Shown one piece after another: positions 9,090 to 17,988 of a DNA stretch of 64,000 bases. The position numbers were made by a program, and so were the translations under genes. Source of the DNA: Nitrosospira multiformis (GTDB lineage: Bacteria > Pseudomonadota > Gammaproteobacteria > Burkholderiales > Nitrosomonadaceae); the NCBI RefSeq assembly GCF_900103165.1, contig NZ_FNKY01000001.1, forward strand, positions 1,736,001-1,800,000, given 5' to 3'. How positions within the stretch are numbered: the first letter of the stretch is position 1; each line of letters opens with the position of its first letter. The notes beneath the pieces were generated by a model that did not search any database, was not told where the DNA came from, and saw nothing but the letters and a program-made list of their open reading frames with translations.

Positions 9090-11657
9090 ATGAACACTTT
9101 ACCTAGATCTACAACTCGTTTGAAACCGAAAGATGCTTTCCCAGTGCCACCCATTGTCATGGAGGCGTTGAACGCTAGCGGGCAACCGCTCCGTCCAATT
9201 GTGCAGCGCGAATTTGGAGATCTGTTCGGATTTGATTTTAGCGGCGTCCGAGTTCACGCTGGTTCGGAGGCCACACGATCGGCCCGAGTCCTTAACGCGG
9301 TTGCATATACGATTGGGTGCCATATCGTTTTCGGCGAACGCGGGTTTGACCCGTCAAGCAAAGTAGGGCTCGGTGTATTAGCACACGAGTTGACGCATAT
9401 AGTCCAACAAGGAAGCAACAGAAAGACACCTGACCACGTACAAGTGAACTCGCCAAAAATAGACGGGTTAGAGCAGGAAGCGGAGCGCGTCCGCTATGCT
9501 GTCGAGTCTGGTCTACCGGTGCCTCCTATCACTGGCCGGGCGCCATCTGGTCTACAGCGCTTACCAGGGTCGCCGGCAGGCGGGTGCGGGCTTTGTTATG
9601 GGACCCCAAGAGACGTGGGCCTTGAGGCTCACCCGCTTATAGAAGAGGCATTCAGAACGCAGTATCCATATCTACAGACGGAGCTCACATTTCCCTTGCT
9701 CGCGCCAAGCCCAACTGACACGAATGGCCGTCTGGATCTAGCTGAGTTAGTGGGCCGTGACCGCATCAATATAGGAGAGATAAAGCCCTCTAACGTTGGT
9801 GGGCTAATTGGGGGTGATCTTGATCTGTTTTGGTATGAGGAACAGCTTGAGCGACTTGGGTTTCGTGTAGGTCGGCTAAACTTGCCCCCCCCTTTAGAAC
9901 CGGTCCAGTTCCCCACGCGCGCTCCCTCTACCTGTTTGCAGCGGCAGAATTTGTTCATTGACCCACCCGTCCATGGTCTGTATGGCTATTGGTGTATGCC
10001 AGATTATGCGCAACTGATTGCAGAGTGCGATTGTCGTGACGGGCGTAGAAGGCGCCCCGAGCATTTGGATGTTCCTGGGGTGGTTCACGTCCCAGTCGCA
10101 ACTCCAGAGGTGCGACCCGTACGGGTTCCTGAAGGACGGCTAGTTGGTCGTCCAGACGAGCCGCAAGTGACTGAACCTGTTTGGGGTTCAGGAGAACGAA
10201 TTCCGGAAGTGCCAGGACCCGGCCCTGAAGAAGTACCAGAGGAAGGGGAAGTACTAGAGGAGGGGGAAGTACTAGAGGAGGGGGAAGTACTAGAGGATGT
10301 GTTACCTATCGCTGCAATGACCGCTCTCGCCAGCGCTGCGGCTTACGCTACCAGTCGGTCCGCACAAAGACCTGGACGGCATATGGGTCCTCTCGCAACT
10401 CGAGCAGTCGGCCGCGCGCTTATCTATGCGGAAGCTGCCGCCGCGGCTGCACTAATTGTTTTCTATAGCGATAGGGTGGAGGCGAGCCCTGACGTTGGGG
10501 AAACACCGCTAGAATCGCTTTTTCGGGCTATGAGCGAAGCCGGTGTTAGCATACCTCCCGAGCTGCATGAACGTATTAATGCAGATCCCGAATTGCGTCG
10601 GCTATTATCTGAAGCCGCTACGTATAGGAATGCGACAGAGGCGCAGGCTGAGCTTAGCCAGCGCATGCTTCAGGTGATCGCTGAAAACCCAGAAGCCTTT
10701 TCTGAAGAAGATCTTGAGATCCTGTTTTCGACTGTGAATGATTCATCGCTTTCCGGTACGTCCGGAGCTGATGCAAGCCTCCGAGCAATTCATGCGGAAA
10801 TCGAGGCACGGCGCCAAGGTGAGCCGATCCGTCACGTTCCGGGATCGGGAACTGGAGCTGGTGCAAGGACAGAGGAACCGGAGATAGGCGGCACGGAAAC
10901 CAGAGGGGACGCGACTGACGAGCCACTGCATGAGACTACCGAATCTAGTCATCAGCGGTTAGCGACCGCGACACCGCCGGTGCGGGCTCTGTGGGAAGCG
11001 ATGGTAAGTACGGGCAGCGCTGGTCCCGAAGTTAACGACGAGGCTCTTCAAAGATTCCTTCAGACGGTCCCCTCCGATCTACGTACCGATGAAGCGCAAG
11101 AGCTTGCGCAGAGAATCCGACCAGCCACTGACGAAACGCTTGACGAGATCCTTGCTTCTCTTCAAGAAGCCCTACATAGTTTGCGCAGTGCCTCGGAGGA
11201 GCCCGGGGAAGTGGCCCAGATGCCAGGAGGTGCCTCAGTTGCGTCTCCAGAGCAGGCTGAAGAGGAAGTGGTCCAAGCCAGTGAATATATTGAGCAAATG
11301 GTCGACGTTATTCATAATTTTGGCGGCTGGGATCAAGTATCATTGAGCACAGCACGACTTGTAATCTTTGACGACCGTGGCTATACCCGAGTTCCGATAT
11401 CATCGGAAGTTGACGCAGTTTTATTTGGGAAAACACCCCTAGCTACCGGGGGTTTTCTACGAAGCGCAGCGTCCCTACGCGTGCGGGTGGATTCTCGCTC
11501 AAGAAGACGCGATGGCAGGGTGCAAGTGGGGGTAACGGTAATGAACTGCGGCGAGGTTGTTTTGGAAAATCGCATGCATAGCCCATGCTCTATTCAGCCA
11601 GGAACACGTCATATCGTTACAGTATTTTTGCACGGACGGGAAGAGGGATTACCTTAA
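9090..11657 (+). CDS. DUF4157 (eCIS core domain) candidate effector with a PD-(D/E)XK-like segment
   Basis: DUF4157 domains mark many cargo proteins of extracellular contractile injection systems. Numbered from the ATG at 9090 (855 aa; an in-frame ATG at 9015 gives 880), DUF4157 covers about residues 25-108, with FGDLFGFDFSGVRVH, AYTIGCHIVFG and the metallopeptidase-like HELTH motif (99-103). Residues about 165-320 hold RLDLAEL (D216) and INIGEIKP (E230, K232), a D-x13-E-x-K spacing typical of PD-(D/E)XK nucleases; this reading is tentative. An acidic EEGEVL repeat follows (near 385-403), then Ala-rich hydrophobic helices (403-460), two related helical modules and a beta-rich C-terminus. Codon use (many CTA, ATA, AGA) looks unlike the flanking structural genes. 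No good ribosome site decides the start. Confidence 0.85.
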   Translation: MNTLPRSTTRLKPKDAFPVPPIVMEALNASGQPLRPIVQREFGDLFGFDFSGVRVHAGSEATRSARVLNAVAYTIGCHIVFGERGFDPSSKVGLGVLAHELTHIVQQGSNRKTPDHVQVNSPKIDGLEQEAERVRYAVESGLPVPPITGRAPSGLQRLPGSPAGGCGLCYGTPRDVGLEAHPLIEEAFRTQYPYLQTELTFPLLAPSPTDTNGRLDLAELVGRDRINIGEIKPSNVGGLIGGDLDLFWYEEQLERLGFRVGRLNLPPPLEPVQFPTRAPSTCLQRQNLFIDPPVHGLYGYWCMPDYAQLIAECDCRDGRRRRPEHLDVPGVVHVPVATPEVRPVRVPEGRLVGRPDEPQVTEPVWGSGERIPEVPGPGPEEVPEEGEVLEEGEVLEEGEVLEDVLPIAAMTALASAAAYATSRSAQRPGRHMGPLATRAVGRALIYAEAAAAAALIVFYSDRVEASPDVGETPLESLFRAMSEAGVSIPPELHERINADPELRRLLSEAATYRNATEAQAELSQRMLQVIAENPEAFSEEDLEILFSTVNDSSLSGTSGADASLRAIHAEIEARRQGEPIRHVPGSGTGAGARTEEPEIGGTETRGDATDEPLHETTESSHQRLATATPPVRALWEAMVSTGSAGPEVNDEALQRFLQTVPSDLRTDEAQELAQRIRPATDETLDEILASLQEALHSLRSASEEPGEVAQMPGGASVASPEQAEEEVVQASEYIEQMVDVIHNFGGWDQVSLSTARLVIFDDRGYTRVPISSEVDAVLFGKTPLATGGFLRSAASLRVRVDSRSRRRDGRVQVGVTVMNCGEVVLENRMHSPCSIQPGTRHIVTVFLHGREEGLP
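10230..10298 (+). repeat. 18-bp in-frame tandem repeat in the effector gene
   Basis: Four copies, the first degenerate and the last truncated, of an 18-bp unit (GAAGTACTAGAGGAGGGG) begin at 10230, 10248, 10266 and 10284. Each encodes EVLEEG, giving an acidic hinge between the nuclease-like segment and the hydrophobic helices. Because the unit is a multiple of three, slippage would change linker length without breaking the frame. Confidence 0.9.
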
Positions 11658-11959
11658 AGAGGGTTTAAGAAAAAAATGCCTTATACCCGATTGCAAACAT
11701 CCTGAAGCGTGTTGTGAGAGATACTTGCGCAGGAGGTCGTCAAATTTTCTGATCGCGAGGTAGCTTATAGAGAAGGCAAAAATTTCACGGGCGAAAATTT
11801 CTTGGCGCGAGGTTAGCTAGGTTATTTGGTACCGCCACGGGACTGGATGAAAGGATGGTCAGAGAAAAGAGAAAGGGAAGGAAAATTATGGACCAACTCA
11901 CTTGGCATCAAAATGGCTGAGGGAAACCGCATAATGGTGATCGAGAAATGTAGCAAATA
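11658..11959. other. Gap between the effector gene and the tube-initiator gene
   Basis: About 300 bp with scattered stops in all frames and no recognisable gene, terminator or strong promoter. Together with the gap at 8795-9089 it isolates the DUF4157 gene from the tightly packed structural genes, as expected for a cargo gene inserted into or swapped within the locus. Confidence 0.5.
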
Positions 11960-12613
11960 ATGACTACCTTCCCCAACTCCCCCAAACTTCTCAAAGCCGG
12001 TATCGTGCTTGTTGATGTTGAGACTTCGCGCATGCAGCGGGTGATCTCTCTGCAATACAACCCAGACTCGCTTACGCGCCGCCTCCAGGTCCAGGGCACC
12101 GGCGAAGGCGGGGAGCGCTCCGAGGCGCTACGGTTAAAAGGCCCCGCCGCCGAGACAATTACGCTGGAAGCGGAAATCGACGCCACGGACCAGCTGGAAT
12201 TTCCCGAGCGAAACCCGAATGCCGTACAGTTTGGCATCCACCCTCAGCTCGCGTTGCTGGAAACGCTGGTTCATCCTCGTTCCGAGGATCTCCAAGCCAA
12301 CAACACCATGGCTGGCGAAGGCACGATTGAAATACTGCCGACCGAGTCGCTGTTAACCTTGTTTGTCTGGAGCGCGCAGCGCATTCTGCCTGTGCGCATT
12401 ACTGAATTCAGCATTACTGAAGAGGCGTTCGATCCCTCACTTAACCCTATCCGGGCGAAAGTAAGCTTGGGCATGAGGGTGCTGAGTGTGGATGATGTCG
12501 GCTTTACTCACCGGGCGGGGCAGCTATACATGGGCTATTTGCGTAACAAGGAGAGCTTGGCTGGACGTTCGCCCTTCGGTACCTTGACTGATCTTGGGCT
12601 GACGAGGTTGTGA
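11960..12613 (+). CDS. CIS tube/baseplate initiator protein (Afp7 N-terminal domain-like)
   Basis: The 217-residue protein resembles the N-terminal, tube-like domain of Afp7, which sits between the spike hub and the first tube ring and bridges to the baseplate (gp53/gp48-like role). Visible family signature: KAGIVLVDVETSRMQRVISLQYNPDSLTRRLQVQG, then LRLKGPAAETITLEAEID, and a long C-terminal beta region RILPVRITEFSITEEAFDPSLNPIRAKVSLGMRVLS. In Afp7 this is fused to a LysM domain; here the LysM part is the next gene, overlapping by one base (TGATG). The start ATG at 11960 has only a weak ribosome site (GAGAAA). Confidence 0.8.
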   Translation: MTTFPNSPKLLKAGIVLVDVETSRMQRVISLQYNPDSLTRRLQVQGTGEGGERSEALRLKGPAAETITLEAEIDATDQLEFPERNPNAVQFGIHPQLALLETLVHPRSEDLQANNTMAGEGTIEILPTESLLTLFVWSAQRILPVRITEFSITEEAFDPSLNPIRAKVSLGMRVLSVDDVGFTHRAGQLYMGYLRNKESLAGRSPFGTLTDLGLTRL

Positions 12614-12984
12614 TGGATGAAGCACTTAGAAAACTCGAGGCGATTCTGGGAGGTTCGGCGGCGGGCACGCAGAACTTTCCGCCCAGTAGCCGCTATCACG
12701 GGGTTGCTACTGAGGTCCATGCTAGCGAGGACGGCAGGCCGAAAGTCTATCTCAAGCGCCGCATCGTTCCTGCCCCAGAACGTTTTTCCACAATTTCCGA
12801 GCATAGCGTTCAGGAGGGCGAGCGGCTCGACTTGATCGCGGGCCGGTATCTGGGTGACGCGGAGCTCTATTGGCGCATTTGCGACGCCAACGGTGCGCTA
12901 CGGCCCAACGAACTGATCGAGGCTGTCGGCACGCGTTTGCGCATCACGCTGCCTGAAGGTGCGCCGGGGAATGGTGATGCTTAA
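12613..12984 (+). CDS. LysM-domain baseplate protein (Afp7 C-terminal domain-like)
   Basis: A 123-residue protein whose C-terminal half is a LysM-type fold: VQEGERLDLIAGRYLGDAELYWRICDANGALRP, followed by VGTRLRITLP. In tail machines such domains (phage gpX, T4 gp53, Afp7 C-terminus) bind at the hub-wedge junction rather than peptidoglycan. The ATG at 12613 overlaps the preceding stop in TGATG; a GTG one codon earlier is possible. The end overlaps the start of the gpD-like gene, so the three genes are translationally linked and form one functional unit. Confidence 0.85.
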   Translation: MDEALRKLEAILGGSAAGTQNFPPSSRYHGVATEVHASEDGRPKVYLKRRIVPAPERFSTISEHSVQEGERLDLIAGRYLGDAELYWRICDANGALRPNELIEAVGTRLRITLPEGAPGNGDA

Positions 12985-14104
12985 AGGGATAACTCTCACC
13001 TTGCTGATCGGCACCGGCGCGCCTTGTCCCGCACCCCCGGAGGTGGTGGATGCCTTGGACAGCGTGCAGGTCAACAGCAATAACCAGACCAGCGGTTTTC
13101 AATTGAGCTTCAAGGTCGGCAAGACTTCGAAGCTGCTTACGGAGCTGCTGCCGGCGGGATACTTCGATCCCATTATCAGCCGCGTGCTGATAATGGTGAC
13201 GGTGCACGGAATTCCCCAGGTATTGATGGACGGAATCATTACGCGCCAGGAAATGTCGTCCAGCAACGAACCGGGAAAATCCACCCTCACCATCACGGGC
13301 GAGGATCTCACGGTAATCATGAATCTGGTGGAAATGCCCTTCATGCGCTTCCCCGCCATGTCCGTGATGGCGCGGATCAACTCGATACTGGCCAAATATG
13401 CGGCGCTAGGCGTCGTGCCGGTGGTGACCTCGCCCATGTTCGATGAAACGCCTATGCCTACAAAGGAAATTCCTACCCAGACGGGAACAGACCTCGAGTA
13501 CATTCAGCAACTCGCGCGGGCAGCGGGTTATGTGTTCTATCTGGAGCCCGGCCCGCTCCCCGGTACCAGCATCGCGTATTTCGGTCCGGATGTGCGCATC
13601 CCGGTGCCGCAGCCGGCCTTGAATGTGAATATGGATGCGCACACCAACGTCGAGTCGCTTTCCTTCAGCCTGGACGGTACGCAGAAGAAGGTCGTGGTCA
13701 TCAGCATTCTGGACCCCGTAACGAAAAAGAATGTGATTCCGATCCCGGTACCGAGTATCAGTGTGTTGCGTCCTCCCTTAGGTGCGCGGCCTGTGGTGCC
13801 GGCAAAAGTGGAGTTTCCCTCCAATATGGCGCGCCTTTCATCCGGAGAGGCTGCTAATCAGGCGCTGGGGATCAGTTTCGCATCCACCGACGCAGTCTCC
13901 GGATCGGGCTCGCTGGACGTGCTGCGATACGGCCGCGCCCTGCGCGCCCGCATGTTGGTGGGGGTGCGCGGGGCTGGCGTCGCCTACGACGGCCTGTACT
14001 ATGTCAATAGCGTGACGCACAATCTCAAGCGGGGGGAGTACAAGCAGAATTTCAATCTTTCGCGGGATGGGCTCATTTCCAATACACCCAGGGTGATGCC
14101 ATGA
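12977..14104 (+). CDS. Spike hub protein, phage late control gene D-like (gp27-like part of VgrG)
   Basis: Provides the trimeric hub ring under the tube (T4 gp27, N-terminal half of VgrG/Afp8). The 375-residue product has the gpD pattern: a tube-fold start (GFQLSFKVGKTSKLLTELLP), STLTITGEDLTVIMNLVEMPF, the hydrophobic MSVMARINSILAKYAALGVVP and the hallmark TDLEYIQQLARAAGYVFYLEPG. It ends KRGEYKQNFNLSRDGL. ATG 12977 is preferred because GGGGA lies eight bases upstream; GTG 12959 and ATG 12971 are alternatives. The spike needle is in the next gene, so the VgrG-type protein is split as in phages P2 and Mu. Confidence 0.9.
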   Translation: MLKGITLTLLIGTGAPCPAPPEVVDALDSVQVNSNNQTSGFQLSFKVGKTSKLLTELLPAGYFDPIISRVLIMVTVHGIPQVLMDGIITRQEMSSSNEPGKSTLTITGEDLTVIMNLVEMPFMRFPAMSVMARINSILAKYAALGVVPVVTSPMFDETPMPTKEIPTQTGTDLEYIQQLARAAGYVFYLEPGPLPGTSIAYFGPDVRIPVPQPALNVNMDAHTNVESLSFSLDGTQKKVVVISILDPVTKKNVIPIPVPSISVLRPPLGARPVVPAKVEFPSNMARLSSGEAANQALGISFASTDAVSGSGSLDVLRYGRALRARMLVGVRGAGVAYDGLYYVNSVTHNLKRGEYKQNFNLSRDGLISNTPRVMP

Positions 14105-14631
14105 CATCTTCCGGCACAACGGGACGTTTCTACGGTAAATACCGGGGTGTTGTCACCAACAACGTCGATCCAGACCAAACTGGTCGGCTCATGGTGCAGG
14201 TGCCGGATGTGTTGAGCCTGGTTCCATCGAGCTGGGCCGAGCCATGCGTACCGCTGGCAGGATCCGGGGCACCAATGGGAATGTACATGGTGCCGCCGAT
14301 CGGGGCGGGGGTATGGGTGGAATTCGAGGCAGGCGATCCAAACTGTCCCATATGGACGGGTTGCCGATGGGGTTCCAAGTCGGATATTCCGTCGTCCGCG
14401 CTCGCCGGGAACCCGGCAGCACCCAATATGGTGATGCAGACCGCAGGACAACTCACCTTCATGCTCTCGGATATGCCTGGACCAACGGGTGGAATTCTCC
14501 TGAAGACGGCTGCAGGCGCGTCGATTTCCATAAACGATACGGGGATTACGATCACGAATGGCCAGGGTGCAACTATCAAGCTGAGCGGGTCGAGCGTTGA
14601 TATCAATCAGGGAGCACTGACAGTGACATAA
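14101..14631 (+). CDS. Spike protein, phage baseplate assembly protein V-like (gp5/VgrG C-terminal part)
   Basis: Forms the central needle that punctures the target envelope. Residues about 8-100 hold an OB-fold: YGKYRGVVTNNVDPDQTGRLMVQVPDV and PPIGAGVWVEFEAGDPNCPIWTGCRWG, which is diagnostic for gpV/gp45/VgrG. The end (GASISINDTGITITNGQGATIKLSGSSVDINQGALTVT) is a short triple-stranded beta-helix of alternating I/V-T/N residues. At 176 aa it is much shorter than a fused VgrG, consistent with the separate hub gene upstream (4-bp overlap). The PAAR-like tip gene starts 3 bp downstream. Confidence 0.92.
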   Translation: MTSSGTTGRFYGKYRGVVTNNVDPDQTGRLMVQVPDVLSLVPSSWAEPCVPLAGSGAPMGMYMVPPIGAGVWVEFEAGDPNCPIWTGCRWGSKSDIPSSALAGNPAAPNMVMQTAGQLTFMLSDMPGPTGGILLKTAAGASISINDTGITITNGQGATIKLSGSSVDINQGALTVT

Positions 14632-14633
14632 CC

Positions 14634-14954
14634 ATGGCGAGCGCTCTTCTTCATGTCGGTGCAACGGTGCAGTGCAGCCACGGCGGTACTGCTACCGCAA
14701 CTTTGCCCAATAGCAGGGTGCTGGTTGGCAATCAGCCCACCGTCACGATGTCTGCTCCGTATACCGTGGCGGGCTGTTCTCATACGATAGGCACTTCCCC
14801 ATCACCCTGTGTTACCGCCCAGTGGACACTGGCTGCACAACGGGTGACGTCCAATGGACTGGCGCTGGTCCTGATGGATAGCCAAGCCACCTGTACGCCA
14901 AACGGCACGCCTCTCATGCAGGTGCAGGCACAGAGACGCGTGACCGCGAGTTGA
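14634..14954 (+). CDS. PAAR-like spike tip protein (Afp10-like)
   Basis: The 106-residue protein should cap the beta-helix spike with a metal-stabilised point. The PAAR/DUF4280-like layout is visible: an N-terminal HVGATVQCSHGG, a central AGCSHTIGTSPSPC with paired Cys/His, and CTPNGTPL near the end. C14, C48, H50, C59 and C87 are candidate zinc ligands. It is short, with no fused toxin domain, so the tip itself is not an effector. The position after the gpV-like gene and before the gp25-like gene is the standard eCIS order. Confidence 0.85.
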   Translation: MASALLHVGATVQCSHGGTATATLPNSRVLVGNQPTVTMSAPYTVAGCSHTIGTSPSPCVTAQWTLAAQRVTSNGLALVLMDSQATCTPNGTPLMQVQAQRRVTAS

Positions 14955-14961
14955 GAGAACC

Positions 14962-15327
14962 ATGAATCTTTCGTATCCATACAGAATCGACGGTCGGGGC
15001 CGCAGCGCCAGTGACTCCGAGGAGGTTTGGATACGCGGGTTAATCGAGCAAGTCCTGTTCACCATCCCTGGCGAGCGCGTGATGCGGCCGGATTTTGGCA
15101 GCGGAATACTCCAGCTCGTATTTGCGCCCAATAGCCCCGAGCTTGCAGCGGCGACCCAGATGTTGGTGCAGGGTGCGTTACAGCAAGCCCTGGTGGAGTT
15201 GATCATTGTTGAAAACCTGGCAGTAGAGGCAGTTGATTCTACCCTGCGCATAACCGTGCAATATATTGTTCGCCGCACCGAGATCCGGCAGCTGCAAACA
15301 TTCGAGCGCGGAGGGGTGGGATTATGA
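14962..15327 (+). CDS. Baseplate wedge protein, GPW/gp25 family (Afp9-like)
   Basis: Small conserved baseplate protein that anchors the first sheath ring. The 121-residue product shows the family motifs SDSEEVWIRGLIEQVLFTIPGERVMRPDFGSGILQLVFAPN; the E-R-x-x-x-P-x-F/Y-G core (ERVMRPDFGSG) is the gp25 hallmark. It ends in a beta hairpin (LRITVQYIVRRTEIRQ). The ATG lies 7 bp after the PAAR-like stop, and the stop overlaps the next gene by 4 bp. Together with the J-like proteins downstream it makes up the wedge. Confidence 0.93.
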   Translation: MNLSYPYRIDGRGRSASDSEEVWIRGLIEQVLFTIPGERVMRPDFGSGILQLVFAPNSPELAAATQMLVQGALQQALVELIIVENLAVEAVDSTLRITVQYIVRRTEIRQLQTFERGGVGL

Positions 15328-17978
15328 CGCGCTATACCTGTTGTGACGAGTTTCGCCGCAATGCCGTTAGAGATCACGAGGAGCTGAATGGGATCGATTA
15401 TCTGGAGGTATTGGATACGGATGCGCCCCGTGGCAGTCCACGGCAGCGTACGCTTCTGCTGCGTTTTCTCAAACCAGTTCCGTCGACGCTAGGCAAAGAT
15501 AGTCTGCGAATAGAAGGCGGCGAGCGCGTGCGCAATATTTCCATCGAGTGGGCCAGGGCAGCAGATAATCCACCCGAAACGATACCAGAGGAGCACCAGT
15601 TTTTTATCGCTTTGCCATATGCGAGCCATGTGCTTTTGATACGTACTGACCGTCATGGCGACCACTCGCTTTACCGGTTGCTTTTGCAGCGTTCGACCAC
15701 GGATCAGCGTCCCCCTCAGGGGTTCGACCCGCGTCTGGCAGCGATCACGTTCTCGTTCAAGGTCGAATGCCCGAGCGACTTCGATTGCAAACCGCAGCAG
15801 GACTGTCCCGAACCGGCAGTTTCCTCGCCTGACATTAATTACCTGGCAAAGGATTACGCCAGTTTCCGGCGGCTTCTCCTCGACCGCCTAAGTCTGCTAA
15901 TGCCCGGCTGGCGTGAGCGCAGTACCGCGGATCTGGGAGTGATGCTGATGGAAATGATGGCATACGTTGGCGATCATCTGAGCTACTGGCAGGATGCGGT
16001 GGCGACGGAAGCCTATTTAGGCACAGCACGACGACGAACCTCGTTGCGGCGGCATGCGCTGCTGGTGGATTATTCCTTGCATGAGGGAAGCAATGCGAGA
16101 GTATGGCTGCAATTGAGGTTGGCCCACGGTGTTTCGCAAGCCACCGTCAGCCTGAATGGCATGCGCTTCCTGTCGAGATTGGCTAATATGCCCGCGCGCA
16201 TCGTGCCTTACTCACGCAATTATGAACAGGCGTTGGCGGCAAGCCCCGTGGTGTTCGAACCGCTTGACCCAGATGGACAGCTTGAGCTTGGCATGGCATC
16301 TCAAGTAACGCTGTACTCGACGCATGATGAAATCCATTTCTATACATGGGGCGATAAACGCTGCTGCCTCCCCAAAGGAAGTACATCTGCCACGCTTAGC
16401 GGGCACTTCAAAACACTCACGGCTGGACAGGTGTTGATTTTTGAAGAGGTGAAAGATCCCGTTACAGGTGAAGAAGGCGATGCCGATCCCTCGCATAGGC
16501 ACGTGGTACGCCTGACGCTCGTGCGCTACAACGGTGAAGATGGCATTGGGGATGGTGCTACTCCGTTGCGTAATGCCTTAACTGATCCATTAACTGAGGA
16601 AGAGATAACCGAGATCGAGTGGGCGAAGGAGGATGCCCTGCCATTTCCGCTATGTATTTCCTCAAAAAAAGATGAAGCCCACGGTGGAGATATCGCCGAG
16701 GATGTCAGCCTCGCCAGGGGCAACATCATACTGGCTGATCATGGGCTGACAATTTTGGACGAAGAACTGGGATTCGTGGCGCTTCAGCGCCTGCGTTTGC
16801 CCTTGGCCTCCGGTCAGGATCGCTGTGCGAAACTGCCGCGTGAGTTCTTGCCGACACGTTTTCGGCCGGTATTGCAAGGAAAACCTCTGACGCATGCGGC
16901 AACGATTTTGAAAACAATTCGCGTTGATCGCCGGCCTGAAGCGCTGCGGTTACGCTTTGATCCGATGGGCCCAGCGAGCAATGCTTTCGTGTGGCGCACC
17001 GAAGACATATGGCCGGTAATTCGTCTCGAAAGCACACTGGAGGATGGCACGGCTCCCTTGACTTGGCTGCCGCGACGGGATTTGCTGAACAGTGATGGCC
17101 AGGCTTGTCACTTTGTGGTGGAAGTGGAGCACGACGGACGCGCCGTGCTGCGTTTTGGTGACGATGTTCATGGCAAGCGTCCAGACGGCGGCAGGAAATT
17201 TACAGCTACCTACCGTATCGGTAATGGTGTCGCTGGCGTTGTTGGGGCGGAGGCACTGGTGCACGTGATCAGTGACGATGCGAATATAGGCGGGGTGCGC
17301 AACCCGCTTTCATCCCGGGGTGCCAGCGAGCCGGAAACTGCGGAGCAGATACGCCGCCGCGCGCCGGAGGCTTTTCGCACCCAGCAACGCGCGGTTACCC
17401 CTGAAGACTATGCGAAGGTGACGCAAGATTATCCCGGTGTGCAACGGGCAGCAGCCACCCTTCGCTGGACAGGTAGCTGGCACACTGTTTTCAATACGGT
17501 TGACCGCATTGGCGGCCAGCTTCTTGATCGCGATTTTGAGCTGGCACTTGCCAGCCACGTTGAACCCTATCGCATGGCAGGCCATGATCTTGAATTCAAC
17601 AACCCGGTATATGTGTCCCTGGAAATTGACATTACCATATGCGTAGAGGCGGGTTATTTCCGCAGCGCCGTTCGGGCGGCGATACTTCAGGTGCTCAGCA
17701 ATCGTGAGTTGAGCGATGGCATGCGCGGAGTTTTTCATTCCGACCTGTCCAGTTTCGGGCAGACCGTTTTTTTGAGCCCAATCTATGCCGCGGTGCGTGG
17801 CGTGGCGGGGGTCGAATCAGTTGTAATAACGCGTTTTCAACGTCAGGGACAAAATGATATGCGTTATCTGCGCTTTGGCTATATGAAACTAGACCGCCTG
17901 GAAATTCCGCGCCTGGATAATGATCCTAATTACCCGGAACATGGCCTTCTACGGCTTTACATGCATGGCGGTAAATAG
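15324..17978 (+). CDS. Baseplate J-like wedge protein (Afp11-like)
   Basis: Large wedge component (T4 gp6/P2 gpJ family) that forms the ring around the spike and passes the contraction signal. The 884-residue product has an N-terminal region ending in the family hallmark SPDINYLAKDYASFRRLLLDRLSLLMPGW. Next come ADLGVMLMEMMAYVGDHLSYWQDAVATEAYLGTARRRTSLRRHALLVDY and the C-terminal J core (RAPEAFRTQQRAVTPEDYAKVTQDYPGVQRAAATLRWTGSW). Length and motifs fit the eCIS 'putative baseplate assembly protein' family. It overlaps the gp25-like gene by 4 bp and is followed 10 bp later by a paralogue. Confidence 0.92.
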   Translation: MTRYTCCDEFRRNAVRDHEELNGIDYLEVLDTDAPRGSPRQRTLLLRFLKPVPSTLGKDSLRIEGGERVRNISIEWARAADNPPETIPEEHQFFIALPYASHVLLIRTDRHGDHSLYRLLLQRSTTDQRPPQGFDPRLAAITFSFKVECPSDFDCKPQQDCPEPAVSSPDINYLAKDYASFRRLLLDRLSLLMPGWRERSTADLGVMLMEMMAYVGDHLSYWQDAVATEAYLGTARRRTSLRRHALLVDYSLHEGSNARVWLQLRLAHGVSQATVSLNGMRFLSRLANMPARIVPYSRNYEQALAASPVVFEPLDPDGQLELGMASQVTLYSTHDEIHFYTWGDKRCCLPKGSTSATLSGHFKTLTAGQVLIFEEVKDPVTGEEGDADPSHRHVVRLTLVRYNGEDGIGDGATPLRNALTDPLTEEEITEIEWAKEDALPFPLCISSKKDEAHGGDIAEDVSLARGNIILADHGLTILDEELGFVALQRLRLPLASGQDRCAKLPREFLPTRFRPVLQGKPLTHAATILKTIRVDRRPEALRLRFDPMGPASNAFVWRTEDIWPVIRLESTLEDGTAPLTWLPRRDLLNSDGQACHFVVEVEHDGRAVLRFGDDVHGKRPDGGRKFTATYRIGNGVAGVVGAEALVHVISDDANIGGVRNPLSSRGASEPETAEQIRRRAPEAFRTQQRAVTPEDYAKVTQDYPGVQRAAATLRWTGSWHTVFNTVDRIGGQLLDRDFELALASHVEPYRMAGHDLEFNNPVYVSLEIDITICVEAGYFRSAVRAAILQVLSNRELSDGMRGVFHSDLSSFGQTVFLSPIYAAVRGVAGVESVVITRFQRQGQNDMRYLRFGYMKLDRLEIPRLDNDPNYPEHGLLRLYMHGGK

Positions 17979-17988
17979 GTGAAACCAG

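Noticed and set aside
10230-10298. Short tandem repeats resembling a CRISPR-like pattern
   Set aside because: The repeats are contiguous, without spacers, and lie in frame in a coding gene.
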